Below are positions 10,610 through 22,400 of a stretch of DNA of 64,000 nucleotides, piece by piece (positions within the stretch are counted from its first letter, which is position 1; the number at the start of each line of letters is the position of its first letter). This DNA is from Hevea brasiliensis (lineage: Eukaryota > Streptophyta > Magnoliopsida > Malpighiales > Euphorbiaceae), in contig NC_079494.1 in assembly GCF_030052815.1 (NCBI RefSeq), positions 38,178,467 to 38,242,466 on the forward strand. Reading direction: 5' to 3'. The position numbers were made by a program, and so were the translations under genes. The notes beneath the pieces were generated by a model, which saw nothing but the letters and a program-made list of their open reading frames with translations, made no database searches and had not been told where the DNA came from.

Positions 10610-12714
10610 TGAAGGAACGGATGCGTGAAAAACACAAGTTTATACCATTGAATTCAAAAATTTTCACCTAGGGTCACATGCATCATGCAAGATTTATTTT
10701 TATCTATTTGATTTCAATGATAAACAACATATTAAAACTCTTTTAATATGTTTTTGGATCTGTATTTGCCATTTAAGATTTTAAAATTAATCAGATTAAT
10801 TTTAGAACCCTAGATTAAATCAAGAACGATTACACTAATCTCTTGATGCACTGCAGCGTGTCTGCGCCTTTGAGATTCGTCTTCAGGACACCAGATGTTG
10901 TCCCTATAGCTTGTCCACACCAAGAACACCTATGGCAGCCCTTGAATAGCTTCTAAAGCCTTTTCTATTAATTAGAAATTCAAGTTCTGCCTTTTAAGAG
11001 ATTAGAGATGTAAACAGGACACTAGAAACAATTCCTAGTGTTCTTAATTCAAGAGATTGATGGCTAATCTCTTTGAATTGATAAGAGATGAAGAAGAAGA
11101 GATAAAAACCCTCAAAGTGGCGTGACAAAGGAGTGTGGCTGCTGGTTGTGTTTTATTTTCTCATAACAACACTTAAATAGCTAGGTTAACACATTAAACC
11201 CTTGCCACATGTCACCCTTTGATTAGCTCTAGGTTTAAGTGACCCAATCACATTGTGCCAAGTGTCAAACCTATATTTAATCTTGATTTTAATCATCTTA
11301 CATGATTAAAAAACATTTGGCAAGCTTATGTGTTATGCCATGTGTCACCATCTCATGGTGCCACGTGTCACACTGCAAAATGACCAAAATGCCCTTGTGT
11401 CTTAATTTTGAGTTCTTAACCCAAAATAATTATTTTCTTCTTCTAATTAATTTATATCAAATATAAATTAATTAATTAATCTCTATTAATTAATTTCTCA
11501 TTAATTAAATTCATATTTAAACACTTTAAATATAAATTTAACTTATATTATACATCCAATAATCTAGATTTGGTTTCAAGTCATGCTAGGGACTTTACAA
11601 ACTAATTGCAAACCAAACCTATTTAATTAATCAATTTAAACTCTTTAATTAATTAATTAAATCATATTTAATTAGGTGATAACTTGTGTATGTGTGTGAC
11701 TTACTAGGCTCATCACTAATTGGCAATGAGACATGATATCAACTCTTAATATCATCAGAACTCTTTCTTACCATAAATGATTTCTCTAAATCATTTTATG
11801 AACCTCATAGACCATGGTTAACACCTAGCATAGCATGCCATAGCCACCCAATTAGTAATAAGGTTTACCTTAAATTAACCTATAATCATATGTTACCATG
11901 CACTAGAATCTCTCTGTTACAAAATCCCAACTCAAGCTGGAGTCATGGTTTATGTCAAACTCCATTTGCTATGAATATTATGTTCTCTTTTAATTCCAGT
12001 TCTTGATTAAAAAGATTTTCTCATCATAAACTCTTTTCTGAATAAATCTATACATCTGGCCAGAACTTGAAACATCAAGAACAATTAAATGAACATAGGA
12101 TTTTATCTCTATTTACTTAGAGGAACAGATTCCATCTTGATCAACACCTACCTCCATATATAACTAGTAGGAGCCAACACATGCCCATATACCCATACAC
12201 AGTACAAGTATGAAAGCAGTATCAAACTCAAACTACCTATATACAAGATAACTGTGCTATCTCAGGTCTAAAGATTATATGCACTGATATGATTTATGAC
12301 AAAACATTGACAAGAGTAAACTCCATGTGCTTGTCATAAGTGCCACTGGTTCGGCCTACTTATCATTTATAAGTGCCTATCATGTTTGTTATATGGCATG
12401 AGACTCACCATTCCATCTTATTTATATCTCATATAAATAACTTGGGAACAAACATGAATACAATCTTTCTGGATAAGTCATGTCCTCATTATGAAGTATC
12501 CTCGATTGTGAACCTATTTATGATACTTCGTGCTAGAAATATTGTCACTCATATTCTTAACAACTTAAGAATAATATTTCTAACAAAATATCAATGGACC
12601 TTTTCTATTACACATAAATATATTATGTAAACAGAAAAGTGGAAATGCCTTTTATTAATAAAAATATGTACAAGATACATACTAAATGATATGCTCTAGG
12701 GCATACTACTAACA
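10610..12714 (-). repeat. Copia-1 5' LTR
   Basis: Begins TGAAGGAACGGATGCG and ends CATACTACTAACA; near-identical to 3164-5265. It would carry the promoter of the element. On the minus strand a TATA-like CTATTTAAG lies near 11180, matching CTATTTAAGTGG in the Copia-2 LTR near 45703. An antisense 85-codon ORF sits at 12373-12630. Confidence 0.95.
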
Positions 12715-12719
12715 CATGG
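12715..12719. repeat. Target-site duplication of Copia-1, right copy (CATGG)
   Basis: CATGG follows the terminal ACTAACA of Copia-1 and is identical to 3159-3163. Confidence 0.95.
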
Positions 12720-13477
12720 TTATGTTATTGCATAATATGATGCATAAAGAAGTAGAAGTTTATATGGATGACATGATCATTAAATCCAGGGGGACTGAAA
12801 GCCATGTACAGGTATTAAGAAAAGTGTTCGAAAAGGTGAGAAAATATCAGCTGAAGTTGAACCCAGCTAAATTTGTGTTTGGGGCAAAATCAGGAAAGCT
12901 GATGGGATTTATAGTAAGTGAGAAGGGAATAGAGGTAGATCCGGACAAAATTTGAGCCATCCAAGAGATGCCCTCCCCAAAAAGGAAAAGGGATATGCAT
13001 AGTTTCCTAGGAAATTTGAACAACATCTCGAGATTCATCTCTAACCTCACTGCTAAGGCTGAACCCATTTTCAAGTTACTTAGAAAGAATAATACTACCA
13101 AGTGGGACCAAGCTTGTCAAGAGGCTTTCGAAAGGATTATGCAGTACTTGTCAAATCCATCAGTACTAGTTCTTCCTGTGACGGTTAGGCCATTAATTCT
13201 ATATATGGCAGTTCAGCAGAGCTCGATGGGTTATGTTCTGGGACAGCATGATGATACCAAGAGGAAAGAAAAAGCCATTTACTATTTGAGCAAGAAATTT
13301 AACTACTGCGAGTCGAGATACTCATCCCTGGAAAAAACCTATTGTACGTTGGCTTGGACAGCGAATCAGCTCAAACATTACTTGTTGAATTATAAAACAT
13401 GGCTTATCTCCAGGATGGATCCGATCAAGTATGTATTTGAAAGCCCTTTCGTACCTGGGAGATTAGCAAAATGGTAG
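12720..13477 (+). pseudogene. Tat reverse transcriptase C-terminal half and RNase H
   Basis: Continues the frame interrupted at 3163. LLHNMMHKEVEVYMDDMIIKS carries the catalytic YMDD (12761-12772). Then come the thumb/connection motifs LNPAKFVFGAKSGK and GFIVSEKGIEVDP, and, after a TGA at 12953-12955, FLGNLNNISRFISNL. The RNase H begins with WDQACQEAFERI and includes KAIYYLSKKF and the YSSLEK/TANQLKHYLL segment. It ends at a TAG at 13475-13477 after GRLAKW, where Tat elements usually have glutamine. Splicing out Copia-1 gives an uninterrupted alignment across the insertion site. Confidence 0.9.
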
Positions 13478-14060
13478 GTCATACTTTCTCAGTATGAAAT
13501 AGTCTATATGACAAGAAAAGCAGTAAAAGGGAGTGTGATAGTTGACCTCCTGGCTGAGAACCCAATCAATGATTACGAAGCCACGGATTTTGAATTCCCA
13601 GATGAATATATTAACGCAGTGAGCAATGATGCTGAGGGTCCAAATGATGTATGGGAAATGTATTTTGATGGAGCGGTCAATTTAGCTGGTAATGGGATCA
13701 GAGCAATGCTGGTTGCCCCAGATGGGAGACATTTCCCAATAGCTGTTAAGCTGAGGTTCAGCTGCACAAACAACATAGCAGAATATGAAGCCTGCATGAG
13801 TGGCTTATAGGCGGCCATCGAAATGAAGATAAAGAAATTAAAGGTGTATGGGGATTCAGCTTTGATCATTTACCAAGTCAAAGGGGAATGGCAAACTAAA
13901 GATCCGAAGCTGATCCCGTATCAAAAATATCTCCTCGAACTAATCAAGGAATTTAAGGAGATCTCTTTCACTTACCTGAGTCGGGATAAGAACCAATTTG
14001 ATGATGCCTTAGCTACTCTAGCGGTGATGACCCAGATGGAGGAAGGGCAAATAACGCAGT
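13478..14060 (+). pseudogene. Tat archaeal-type RNase H (second RNase H)
   Basis: Two adjoining segments (13508-13810 and 13823 onward) carry WEMYFDGAVN, NNIAEYEACMSGL and VYGDSALIIYQVKGEW, which supply the conserved D...E...D acidic residues of an archaeal-type RNase HI. SYLSRDKNQFDDALATLA follows at its end. A TAG at 13808-13810 interrupts it. Possession of this second RNase H after the retroviral-type one is diagnostic of the Tat lineage (Ogre, Retand and relatives) and is my main reason for that assignment. Confidence 0.85.
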
Positions 14061-15376
14061 TATTGCAAATCAAAGCAAGAAGTGAGCTGGCATACTACTT
14101 TATGATCGAAGAAGAAACAGATGGCAAACCATGGTATTATGATGTCCAGGTTTATATAAAAAATAGGGAATATTCTCCTAGGGCAAGCAGAAACGAAAGG
14201 AGAATGATCAGAAGATTAGCAATGGGATACTTCCCTAGTGGAGAAATCTTGTACAAGATAAGCTCTAATGGTGAATTGTTATGGTGCATAAATGCCAAAG
14301 AAGTAAGAAGAATTCTATTTGAAACCCATGAGGGGAACTGCGCTACTCATAACAATGGGTATACAATGGCAAAGCAAATCTTAAAGCGGGGTTACTTCTG
14401 GACCACCTTGGAAAAAGATTGAATTAAGTACTTTCGAAAGTGTCACAAATGCAAAGTTCATGGTAATCAGATAAATGTCACACTTTGTCAGCTCTATAAT
14501 CTCGCCTCACCATGGCCATTTGCAATGTGGGGTACTGATGTGATCAGTCCGATTAATCCTAAAGCATCCAATGGGCACAGATTCACTTTAGTAGCCATCG
14601 ACTACTTCACTAAATGGGTGGAAGCGACTTCATATGCTCACATCACTCAGAATACCTTTCTAAAATTCTTCAAGAATAATATTATCTGTCGGTATGGTCT
14701 TTTGGGGGAGTTTATCACTGATAATGCCAAAAATCTGAATGATGCAAAGATTCAGAAGTTATGCGATCAATACAAGATACGACATCTCAATTCATTGCCA
14801 TATCGACCCCAGATGAATAGAGCTGTAGAAGCTGCTAAAAAGATCTTAAGCAAATAATTGGAAAGATGACAATCACTTATAATGATTGGCGTGACATGCT
14901 TCCTTTTGCGCTTCATGCCTACCGAACTACGGTACGAACATCAACCGGGGCAACTCCATATTCACTGGTCTATAGGATGAAAGTTGTTCTACCAATTGAG
15001 GTAGAAATTCCTTCTTTAAGTATTCTAAAAGAGGCAGAACTAGATGAGACAGAATGTGTTCAATCAAGGTTAGACCAGCTGAATTTAATAGATGAGAAAA
15101 GACTAACGGCAGTATGCCACGGTCAGCTATACCAAAGAAGGATGGCCAGAGCATTTGATAAGAACGTAAGCCTACGCAAATTCCAATCAGGAGATCTAGT
15201 TCTAAATAAGATCCTTCCAAATCAACGTGATCCCCAAGGTAAATGTTCACTAACTTATGAAGGGCCTTATGTGTTAAAAAAGCATTTTCTGGTGGTGCAC
15301 TCATCTTAACTCACATGGATGGGGAAGAATTGCTGAGGCCGGTGAATTTGGATGTCGTGAAAAGATATTATGCATA
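14061..15376 (+). pseudogene. Tat integrase
   Basis: The N-terminal zinc-binding H-x-H...C-x2-C region is visible as HEGNCATHNNGYTMA and FRKCHKCKVHGN, with a TGA at 14420-14422 between its halves. The core has GTDVISPINPKASNGH (first Asp), ITDNAKNLNDAK (second Asp) and NRAVEAAKKIL (Glu), so all three catalytic acids remain. After a stop near 14857 come WRDMLPFALHAYRTTVRTST, ATPYSLVYRM and FDKNVSLRKFQSGDLVLNK. A frameshift near 15295 precedes the end, RPVNLDVVKRYYA, with a stop about 15376. No chromodomain is seen, as expected for Tat. Confidence 0.85.
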
Positions 15377-15430
15377 AAAAAAAAGAAGGAAAAAAAAAAG
15401 TGGCTAGGGGTGAAAACCCAAAAGGGCGTT
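15377..15430 (+). other. Start of the Tat 3' untranslated region
   Basis: A purine-rich stretch ending GTGAAAACCCAAAAGGGC, a motif that recurs after element B at 36100-36350. Element B inserted directly after it; the five bases GCGTT (15426-15430) correspond to GCACT at 35702-35706. Confidence 0.7.
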
Positions 15431-17334
15431 TGTGACACCCCTTACCCGTCTACAGTGTAGCAGAGCAAGATATGCCACACAGTGTACCGAAACACCACAT
15501 TTTATTTCAATCATTTTTATTGTTTCTTAATTTATTTTTTCATGGATATGAAGTGTAATTTGTGAAATTTAATTCATTTATTGAAATTATAAATTCATTT
15601 GGGGTTCTAAAAATTTTATAGAAAATTCGGCAGAGTACCGGCTAAAAATTGATAAAACAGTTCTTCGGAACCTGTGAAAAACACTTCCAATAATTTCCAA
15701 TCATTCTCAAACTCCATTTATATCACATCAATTTACAACAATTTCTTAACAATTCCTCCATTTGTGATTCATTCATTTCACATCATCATCATGCTTAAAT
15801 CTTAAATAAATTCTCACATGGTATTTATAATCACAAAGTTACAAATACTTACATTAATACAAAATTATATTACATAGGTTTCAAATATACATGATAAAAT
15901 AAGAGTTTAATTACAAAACTTTCAAAAATCACAAAATACAAAATGGGACCTAATGTCCTACCAATGCACTGTAGCCTGTGAGGTGACACGGATACTATGC
16001 AGAACTGTGAATGGCCTTACCCAGTATGTGGTCTACTAGGCTCTCTGTCCAAATCTTCAGTACCTATGCGTTGCAAAAGCGACACGCTAAGCATAAAGCT
16101 TAGTGGTGCCAATAATACAAGAAAATATAATATGTAAATAAATATAATAATTTTCTAGTTATTGTGTTTATAAGAAATGAATAATTACTAACTTATTGTT
16201 TAGTCGAATGCTAACTGCATTTTATGATGTTAACTTCTTCATGCATTTTATTAATTGTTTTCTTGATGATTTTGAGCTTCTTTATTTTATTGTAATCATT
16301 CTTGATCTTTATCTTGATATTTCATTTCCTTATTTTCTTTAATAATCAATTCAATTATTATTATACTTTTCCATGCCCAAGTAACCTATACAAATTAACC
16401 GAACTGGATAAACGGGTAAACTAGCATTGGGTACCAGATACCTAGGGCCGTCACACCATCGGTCATAATGTGTCTCTCGGTGTGCAAACAGAATGGCTAA
16501 TAAGCCATAAAAGCAATAAGGCATAAAGCCAAGTATAACATCATAATCAGTATAGCCATAGGTTATCATCATAGGATGGCAATGAAGCCATACATCATAC
16601 GCAGTACTGCTATCAGAACCTTATTGGCATGCCAACCTATCTAACCCAATCACATTAGGCCTACTAAGGCATATTACAAAATCATTTCTTGAATATTTGT
16701 ATTTTACATGTAAGGTTACTATTCATTTCATTAGTCAACTAAAATGTTGACTTTTTCATAGACAATAGGTATATTGGTTTTAATATCCCCAACATACCAC
16801 ATTTTGCATTCTAAAGTTGTTGGTATTGGTCACCAATACCATTTCAAAGCTTAGTGTGAGTTACTCACAATTTTTAGATTTCAAGCATTATGTTTACTAT
16901 TCCATTGGTCATTTGTACAGTAGGATTTTGGTAAAGTTGTCTTCATGAAAGTTGTTCTTTATTGTGTCTAGTTACATTTCCTTTTTTAAATCACTCCATT
17001 TAGAGTTTTGTAGCTCAAGTTATGGCCTAAATACCATAACTGGCAGGATTGCAATTTTCTAGATTTTTCTGGGCAGAACCAATTCTGTAGGTTTTGTGTA
17101 TTGACTTCAGGTCAGATTTTGAACATGTTATGATCAAAATTTGGATTTTGTTTCTTCATGAAAGTAGTAGGTCTATGTCTTAGCTTTCTACTGGTAAAAT
17201 TTCAGGTCAATTAAACCTTTTTACACTGAGTTATGACCAAATGAATAAATACTATTCATTTAGTCATTTTGCCCAGGAGGAATGCAAGTTGCCCGAATTA
17301 AGGCAATTTTTAGGTCAACTTGGTTTAGTTTTCT
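15431..17334 (-). repeat. Element B 3' LTR, first part
   Basis: Starts TGTGACACCCCTTACCC and is homologous to 32391 onward. It runs to GGTTTAGTTTTCT, where element C is inserted, and resumes at 29551 with GGGCAGGATTTC. It holds the palindromes GCAGTACTGC (16601-16610) and TTGGCATGCCAA (16624-16635). No gene is seen. Confidence 0.9.
17330..17334. repeat. Target-site duplication of element C, left copy (TTTCT)
   Basis: TTTCT precedes TGTCACACC and recurs at 29546-29550 directly after the terminal TGTTACA. The uninterrupted B LTR at about 34300 has a single TTTTCTGGGC at this place, confirming the insertion. Confidence 0.95.
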
Positions 17335-20300
17335 TGTCACACCTTACCCCTCTGTAAGGCATAACATGATCCCGTAGAATACCTAATGAACTACCGAACT
17401 TCACCTACCGATAACTCATTAAGTATCCTACAAGGGATTTTAAAACAATTTTCTTATCTTTGACAAGTGGTGAGCATTTCAAATAAGTATTTAAAACATT
17501 TAGTTGAAATTAAAACTAATTAATATTTTTGGCCATTTTAGTTTTCCGCAAATTTTATAAAAATTTTGACAGAGTTTCCTCTGTATTTTGAGAAAACCGT
17601 TCTTGAATACTGTAAAAGCACTTCTAAAAGTTTTTCTCAACCACTACTTCAATTTCAAACTCAATCTCAAACAATTTCTCAAATTCACAAGTTCAATAAT
17701 TTCTTCAAAATACTGTCCATCAATATCATTTATTCATATTCCATTCAAGATAAACAATTTATATATTCATCATACTAAAATTTACATTCAGGAAGTCCAA
17801 ACTAAAATTTATTACAACTTTTATACAAACTTTGTACAAGCTGCTCAAGACCCATGTACATGTCCATACATTTATGTGCAATATATACATCAAAAGAAAT
17901 ATTTACAGTTAGGGTATAAATTATACCCGAAGACTTCAAGCTGATGACTTCACACACCTCAGCAGCTCAGTCTGCTGCTCCTCTAATTTCTGTATCTGCG
18001 ACAGCAATAAAAGCTATCGCTGAGTACTAAGACTCAGTGGTGCACAATATACTAAAATAATCTTTATGCAAAACTTAAAGCACATTCATTCAAAAATTTG
18101 ACTAAACATGAAAATTAAATACAATCATGCATTGTAAGATTTTACATGTAAACCAAGTTTATTTCAAAGTATCAAAACACATTTCATAAAACCCACAGTT
18201 AAATCATGCCATTCGAAACAAATAGAATCTCAATAGCCAGAGGCTAAGAGAAATCACATGAATCTCGATAGCCAGAGGCTAAAGAGAAATCATGTCACAA
18301 GGCTAGCTAGCTCAAATATATGGATATCCATTCACATCCTCTTCTCTTGGCACACCTCAACACTTCTCCAGAGAAGGAATCAAAATTCGAAACTAATTAC
18401 CCCCACTAGTCGTGCTAGTGAGGTGTTCAAATATATGGTCATGATACTGTGGTTTTAAAACTTATCTTAACAATTTGCTAAACATTGTCATTTCAAATAT
18501 ACACAATAAATTTCACAATTTGAATCAAAACATCATAAGTAAGGTCACAATACTTTCAACAATTCAAAGCAACAATAAAATGCATATTTCATTCATTTAA
18601 TCAATGAATTTTTTTTTAAAGCATAGTAATATTGTGCACAAACCTCAAACGAGTCGTCCTTTAGCCTCGACTCGGTTCCTCGGGTTCCTTCCCGATATTC
18701 TTTTCAACTGAAACATACAATTTTACAATGTTTCAGTACTAGAACTTAAAATAAATCCAAAATAAACTTAACTTCACATTTAGCTAGCTCTAACGTGTTA
18801 AATTCGACGTTCTCGAAATTTTGTGTTTCGGGTTACTATTCACTGCACTATTCAAGTCAAATTATTGACTTTCTAAGGCTTAATAGGTATGGGAACTTCA
18901 ACTTCACCCACATACCACATTTTGGTCACCAAACTTGTTGGTTTTGGTCATTTGTTTAAAGCTTAGGTCATTTTGGCAAAATTGCCAATTTTCGGTTTTG
19001 GTTCTCCGAAGTTGCACTATTCCATTGGTCGATCTACTCTTGGAATTTGACAAAACTTCCTTCATAGAAAATGTTCCTTATCGTCTTAAGTGTATTCTCA
19101 TTTTTGGATCACCTCAATCGGAGTTTTGTAGCTCAAGTTATGGCCAAAATAAGTTTACTGTTCACGTGCACTGTTCATACTGCAATTTAGGTGCTGTCAG
19201 ATTTTTGGTTCAACTTTGGTCAATTGTTTGATCAAGTTAAGTTCAAAATTTGGTCTCACTTTGTTCATATGAAATGTTGTACTATGTCTTAGGTTTCCAT
19301 CGGTTCAAGAATCGCCTAAATCCGAGTTTTCTAGAGAGAGTTATAGCTATCCAAACTTTGCTGCTCAACTAAAAATCTGCAGAATTTCAGTACAGAAATT
19401 TTAACTTTGCTCAATGATTTGAATGAGTTAATGGCCTAATTTGGGTTGGTGTTCTTCATGAAAGTTTTAGGTCTATATCATATCTAATTGCTGGTAAAAT
19501 TTCATGTCAATTTGACCTACCTAGCTCGAGTTATGACCAAATGAACAGTTACTGTTCATTTGGTCAGTTTAGTGCAGTGGCAGCCTGCTATCAACTCACT
19601 TTGGTCAATTGTTTCACCAAGTTTTGGTCAGTTTTTGGCCATGGTTCCTTAATGAAAATTGTGCTCTTTTATGTCTATTTTCATCTCCAATTGGTGGCAT
19701 ATCAATTGGGCTTGTAAAATTTGAGTTTTGGTCCTTCAAAGTGGGTTTGGTCATGCTGCCAGCAGCATGACCATTGACCTACGAATTTGGCTTAATTTTC
19801 TACCATTCCCACACAACTTATTTGGTCATAATTGACCATTAATTCATGTCACAATAGGTTAAACATGCCATTTATGCATTTCTCTAATTTTTGGTTCATA
19901 AACCCTTGCATTGAAACCCTAAACTCACTAACTCTTGCATTTAACCATAACTAGTGCACTTAACCTTAACCATTCAACTAATCAAAGCTTTTAAACTCCT
20001 TCTAATGCATCAATTTCATGTAATTCATACTCCTATCAAGCTGCCCAAATTTCAGTTTGGTCCCTCTCCCATATTTGTTTCATTTAAATCAAGTTATTAG
20101 CTCACTTAATTACCTAAACATGCATTTGAATGGAAAAGTAACAATTTAACATACTAACCTTTTGTTAAAGCTTCAAAACCCTATCTTTAACTCTCCTTTC
20201 TTCTTGTAATCCTCTTCTCAAGTTGTAACAATAAGCTCTAGGGAGGTTTTTAATGGAGTTATTTGAATTAAGTGAAGAAAACTAAGCTTAAAAGTAAGCT

Positions 20301-21043
20301 TACATGGAAGACCACTCATGGAGGATTTTGGGGAAAATGGGGTGGCAAAGGGAGAGGTGAAGAAGAAGAAAATTCTAATTTTTTTCCTTTGTTTTCACTT
20401 TACACGTTTTTTTACTTATGGAAGACCCCTAAATCCAATTAATTAATTCAATTTATTAATTTAGTTATGACATCATGCATGATGTCATAACTTTTGACTT
20501 TTCCAAACTCTTTCCTTTTCTCTTTTTTTTTTTTTTTTTATATTTTTCTATTATTTATTTAATTTAATTATTGTTTACGAAATTTTATTTTGTACGATTT
20601 TATTTGTGATTAGGTCGAGTCGACTCTCGGTCAATTGACCAAATTGCCTCGTAGGTTCATCCGGTTTGCAAATAATTCCATATTTCTTCCGGCTCACGAC
20701 CTAATTATTTGACCTTAACAGTTCTTTTCGTGATTTTCTCTTTTCCACTTTGTGTTCATAAGGGTCCTAAGGACCGCAGCGTCACTTTACGGTTCGAAAT
20801 TTGAGTTTAAAGCGACTTGCTGATCGTTCCCGAGGAGGTCACTCATCGCTGTGACTCTCGGCTCGTTTAACCTCTTATGTTCTGTTTTTCTTATTTATAG
20901 TTAACTAATTAAACATTACTAATTATTTGTATTTATGGGTTCTCAAGTTGTCTTAAATGTGGCTCTAATCTCAATAATTGTCCGGACCGACACCGGTCAC
21001 CGGAACAGTGAAATCTACCAGGCTATGCAACGGGGGTGTTACA
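17335..21043 (-). repeat. Element C 3' LTR
   Basis: Begins TGTCACACCTTACCCC and ends GGGGGTGTTACA; highly similar to 25861-29545. Small ORFs at 17566-17944 and 18935-19231 recur in the other LTR and have no recognisable product. A poly-T run lies at about 20522-20539 and a palindrome CATCATGCATGATG at about 20471. No gene is seen. Confidence 0.95.
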
Positions 21044-21057
21044 ATTCTCCCCCCCTT
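21044..21057 (-). promoter_or_regulatory. Element C polypurine tract
   Basis: The minus strand reads AAGGGGGGAGAATT directly before the 3' LTR, the expected plus-strand primer position. Confidence 0.85.
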
Positions 21058-21089
21058 AAATAAATTTCGTCTCGAAATTTTACCTGGTA

Positions 21090-21539
21090 TCAATCTCTGA
21101 ATAGCTGTGGGTGTTGTCTCCTCATGTCCTCCTCTCGTTCCCAAGTAGCTTCTTGGCCTGAATGATGGTTCCACAGCACTTTTACCAACGGTATCTGCTT
21201 ATTCCGTAGCTGCTTCACCTCATAAGCCAGAATCTTTATGGGTTCTTCTTCATATGTGAGGTCTGGATTCACTTCTATTTCTTCTACTGGTAGTACATGA
21301 GATGGGTCTGATCGATACCTCCTCAACATAGACACATGGAAGACATTATGTATCTTCTCCAACTCTGGAGGTAGTGCCAACCGATATGCCAAAGGACCCA
21401 TTCTTTCCAGAACCTCATATGGCCCGATAAAACGAGGACTTAGTTTCCCCTTTCGGCCGAATCTCATAATTCTCTTCCAAGGAGAAACTTTGAGGAAAAC
21501 TTTCTCACCCACTGCATACTTAATATCCCTTCTTTTCAA
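21090..21539 (-). pseudogene. Element C integrase C-terminus with GPY/F motif and chromodomain
   Basis: This 149-codon minus-strand frame starts MKRRDIKYAVGEKVFLKVSPW. The GPY/F module is FIGPYEVLERMGPLAYRL, followed by HNVFHVSMLRRY. The chromodomain lies at the C-terminus: ILAYEVKQLRNKQIPLVKV, then LWNHHSGQEATWE. In chromoviruses this domain is thought to direct integration toward particular chromatin marks. The frame is open but cut off from the upstream core by a frameshift at about 21550, where element H reads on continuously through SYIDLKRRDIEYAVG. Confidence 0.9.
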
Positions 21540-22400
21540 ATCAACATAGGACTTTTGTGATGCGATGCGACTTTAAGTCGACCTCTGATCACCCGAATTT
21601 TCTCTTCAGTCTGTTGAACTATTTCGGGTCCAATCATTTTTCTTTCACCCACGTCATCCCAACACAACGGGGTTCTACATTTCCTGCCATACAAAGCTTC
21701 ATATGGAGGCATCCCAATGCTTGATTGGTAGCTGTTGTTATAAGCAAACTCAATCAAAGGCAAGTGTGTATCCCAACTGCCCTCAAACTCAATCACACAA
21801 GCCCGTAGCATATCCTCCAAGATCTGAATTACCCTCTCGGGTGGCCATGCATGCGTGGGTGGAATGCAGTACTGAAGTTCAATCTAGTTCCTAGGGCTCT
21901 CTGAAGACTACCCCAGAATCTAGAAGTGAACCTAGGATCTCTGTCTGACACGATGGATACTGGCACTCCATGCAATCTCACAATCTCATCAATGTATAAC
22001 TTGGCCAATCTTTCTAAACTGTAGTCCATCCGGACTGGCAGAAAATGAGCAGATTTAGTCAGTCTGTCAACAATGACCCAAACTGCATCATGACTCTTCT
22101 GTGTCCTCGGAAGTCCCATCACAAAATCCATCGTTATTCTCTCCCATTTCCACTGCATGCGGTAGTGGATGTAACAACCCAGCGGGTACTTGATGCTCTG
22201 CCTTTACTTGCTGACAAGTTAGGCATTTGGACACAAACTCTGCCACATCTCTCTTCATACCCATCCACCAGTAATGCTCCTTTAGCCCTCTATACATTTT
22301 TGTTCCACCAGGGTGCATGGCAAAAGGAGACTCATGTGCTTCCTTCAAAATGATCTGCCTCAAATCAACATCATTAGGAACACACATTCTGCCCTGGTGT
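21540..22400 (-). pseudogene. Element C integrase, zinc-binding domain and catalytic core
   Basis: The zinc-binding domain reads [20 protein letters not shown] and [15 protein letters not shown], an H-x-H...C-x2-C layout (about 22320-22200). The core has [11 protein letters not shown] (first Asp) and [15 protein letters not shown] (second Asp). The region that should hold QTDGQSER with the catalytic Glu is garbled at about 21835-21860 (RMHGHPRG then a stop). LEDMLRACVIEFEGSWDTHL and AYNNSYQSSIGMPPYEALYG follow. A frameshift near 22150 joins the two halves. In H the corresponding stretch is open but has Lys in place of that Glu. Confidence 0.9.

Larger units (their letters stand above)
3164..12714 (-). 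mobile_element. Copia-1: Ty1/copia LTR retrotransposon, minus strand, nested in Tat reverse transcriptase
   Basis: The element is 9,551 bp, with LTRs of about 2.1 kb (3164-5265 and 10610-12714), termini TG...CA, and a 5-bp duplication CATGG. In element orientation the order is 5' LTR, tRNA-iMet primer site, a long non-coding leader, gag, integrase, reverse transcriptase, RNase H, polypurine tract and 3' LTR, which is the copia order. The reverse transcriptase resembles the Tork/TAR/Angela group. The protease domain is absent: the gag knuckle codons and the pre-integrase motif are only about 100 bases apart. With that deletion and many frameshifts it is non-autonomous. Copia-2 (44175-53671) is a close relative. 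The two LTRs differ at few positions, so the insertion is fairly recent. Confidence 0.95.

Noticed and set aside
17566..19231. Small ORFs in the C, B and H LTRs as genes (also near 26092, 27513, 59704, 61070)
   Set aside because: They recur only because the LTRs are repeated, have low-complexity AT-rich translations, vary in frame between copies, and show no domain.
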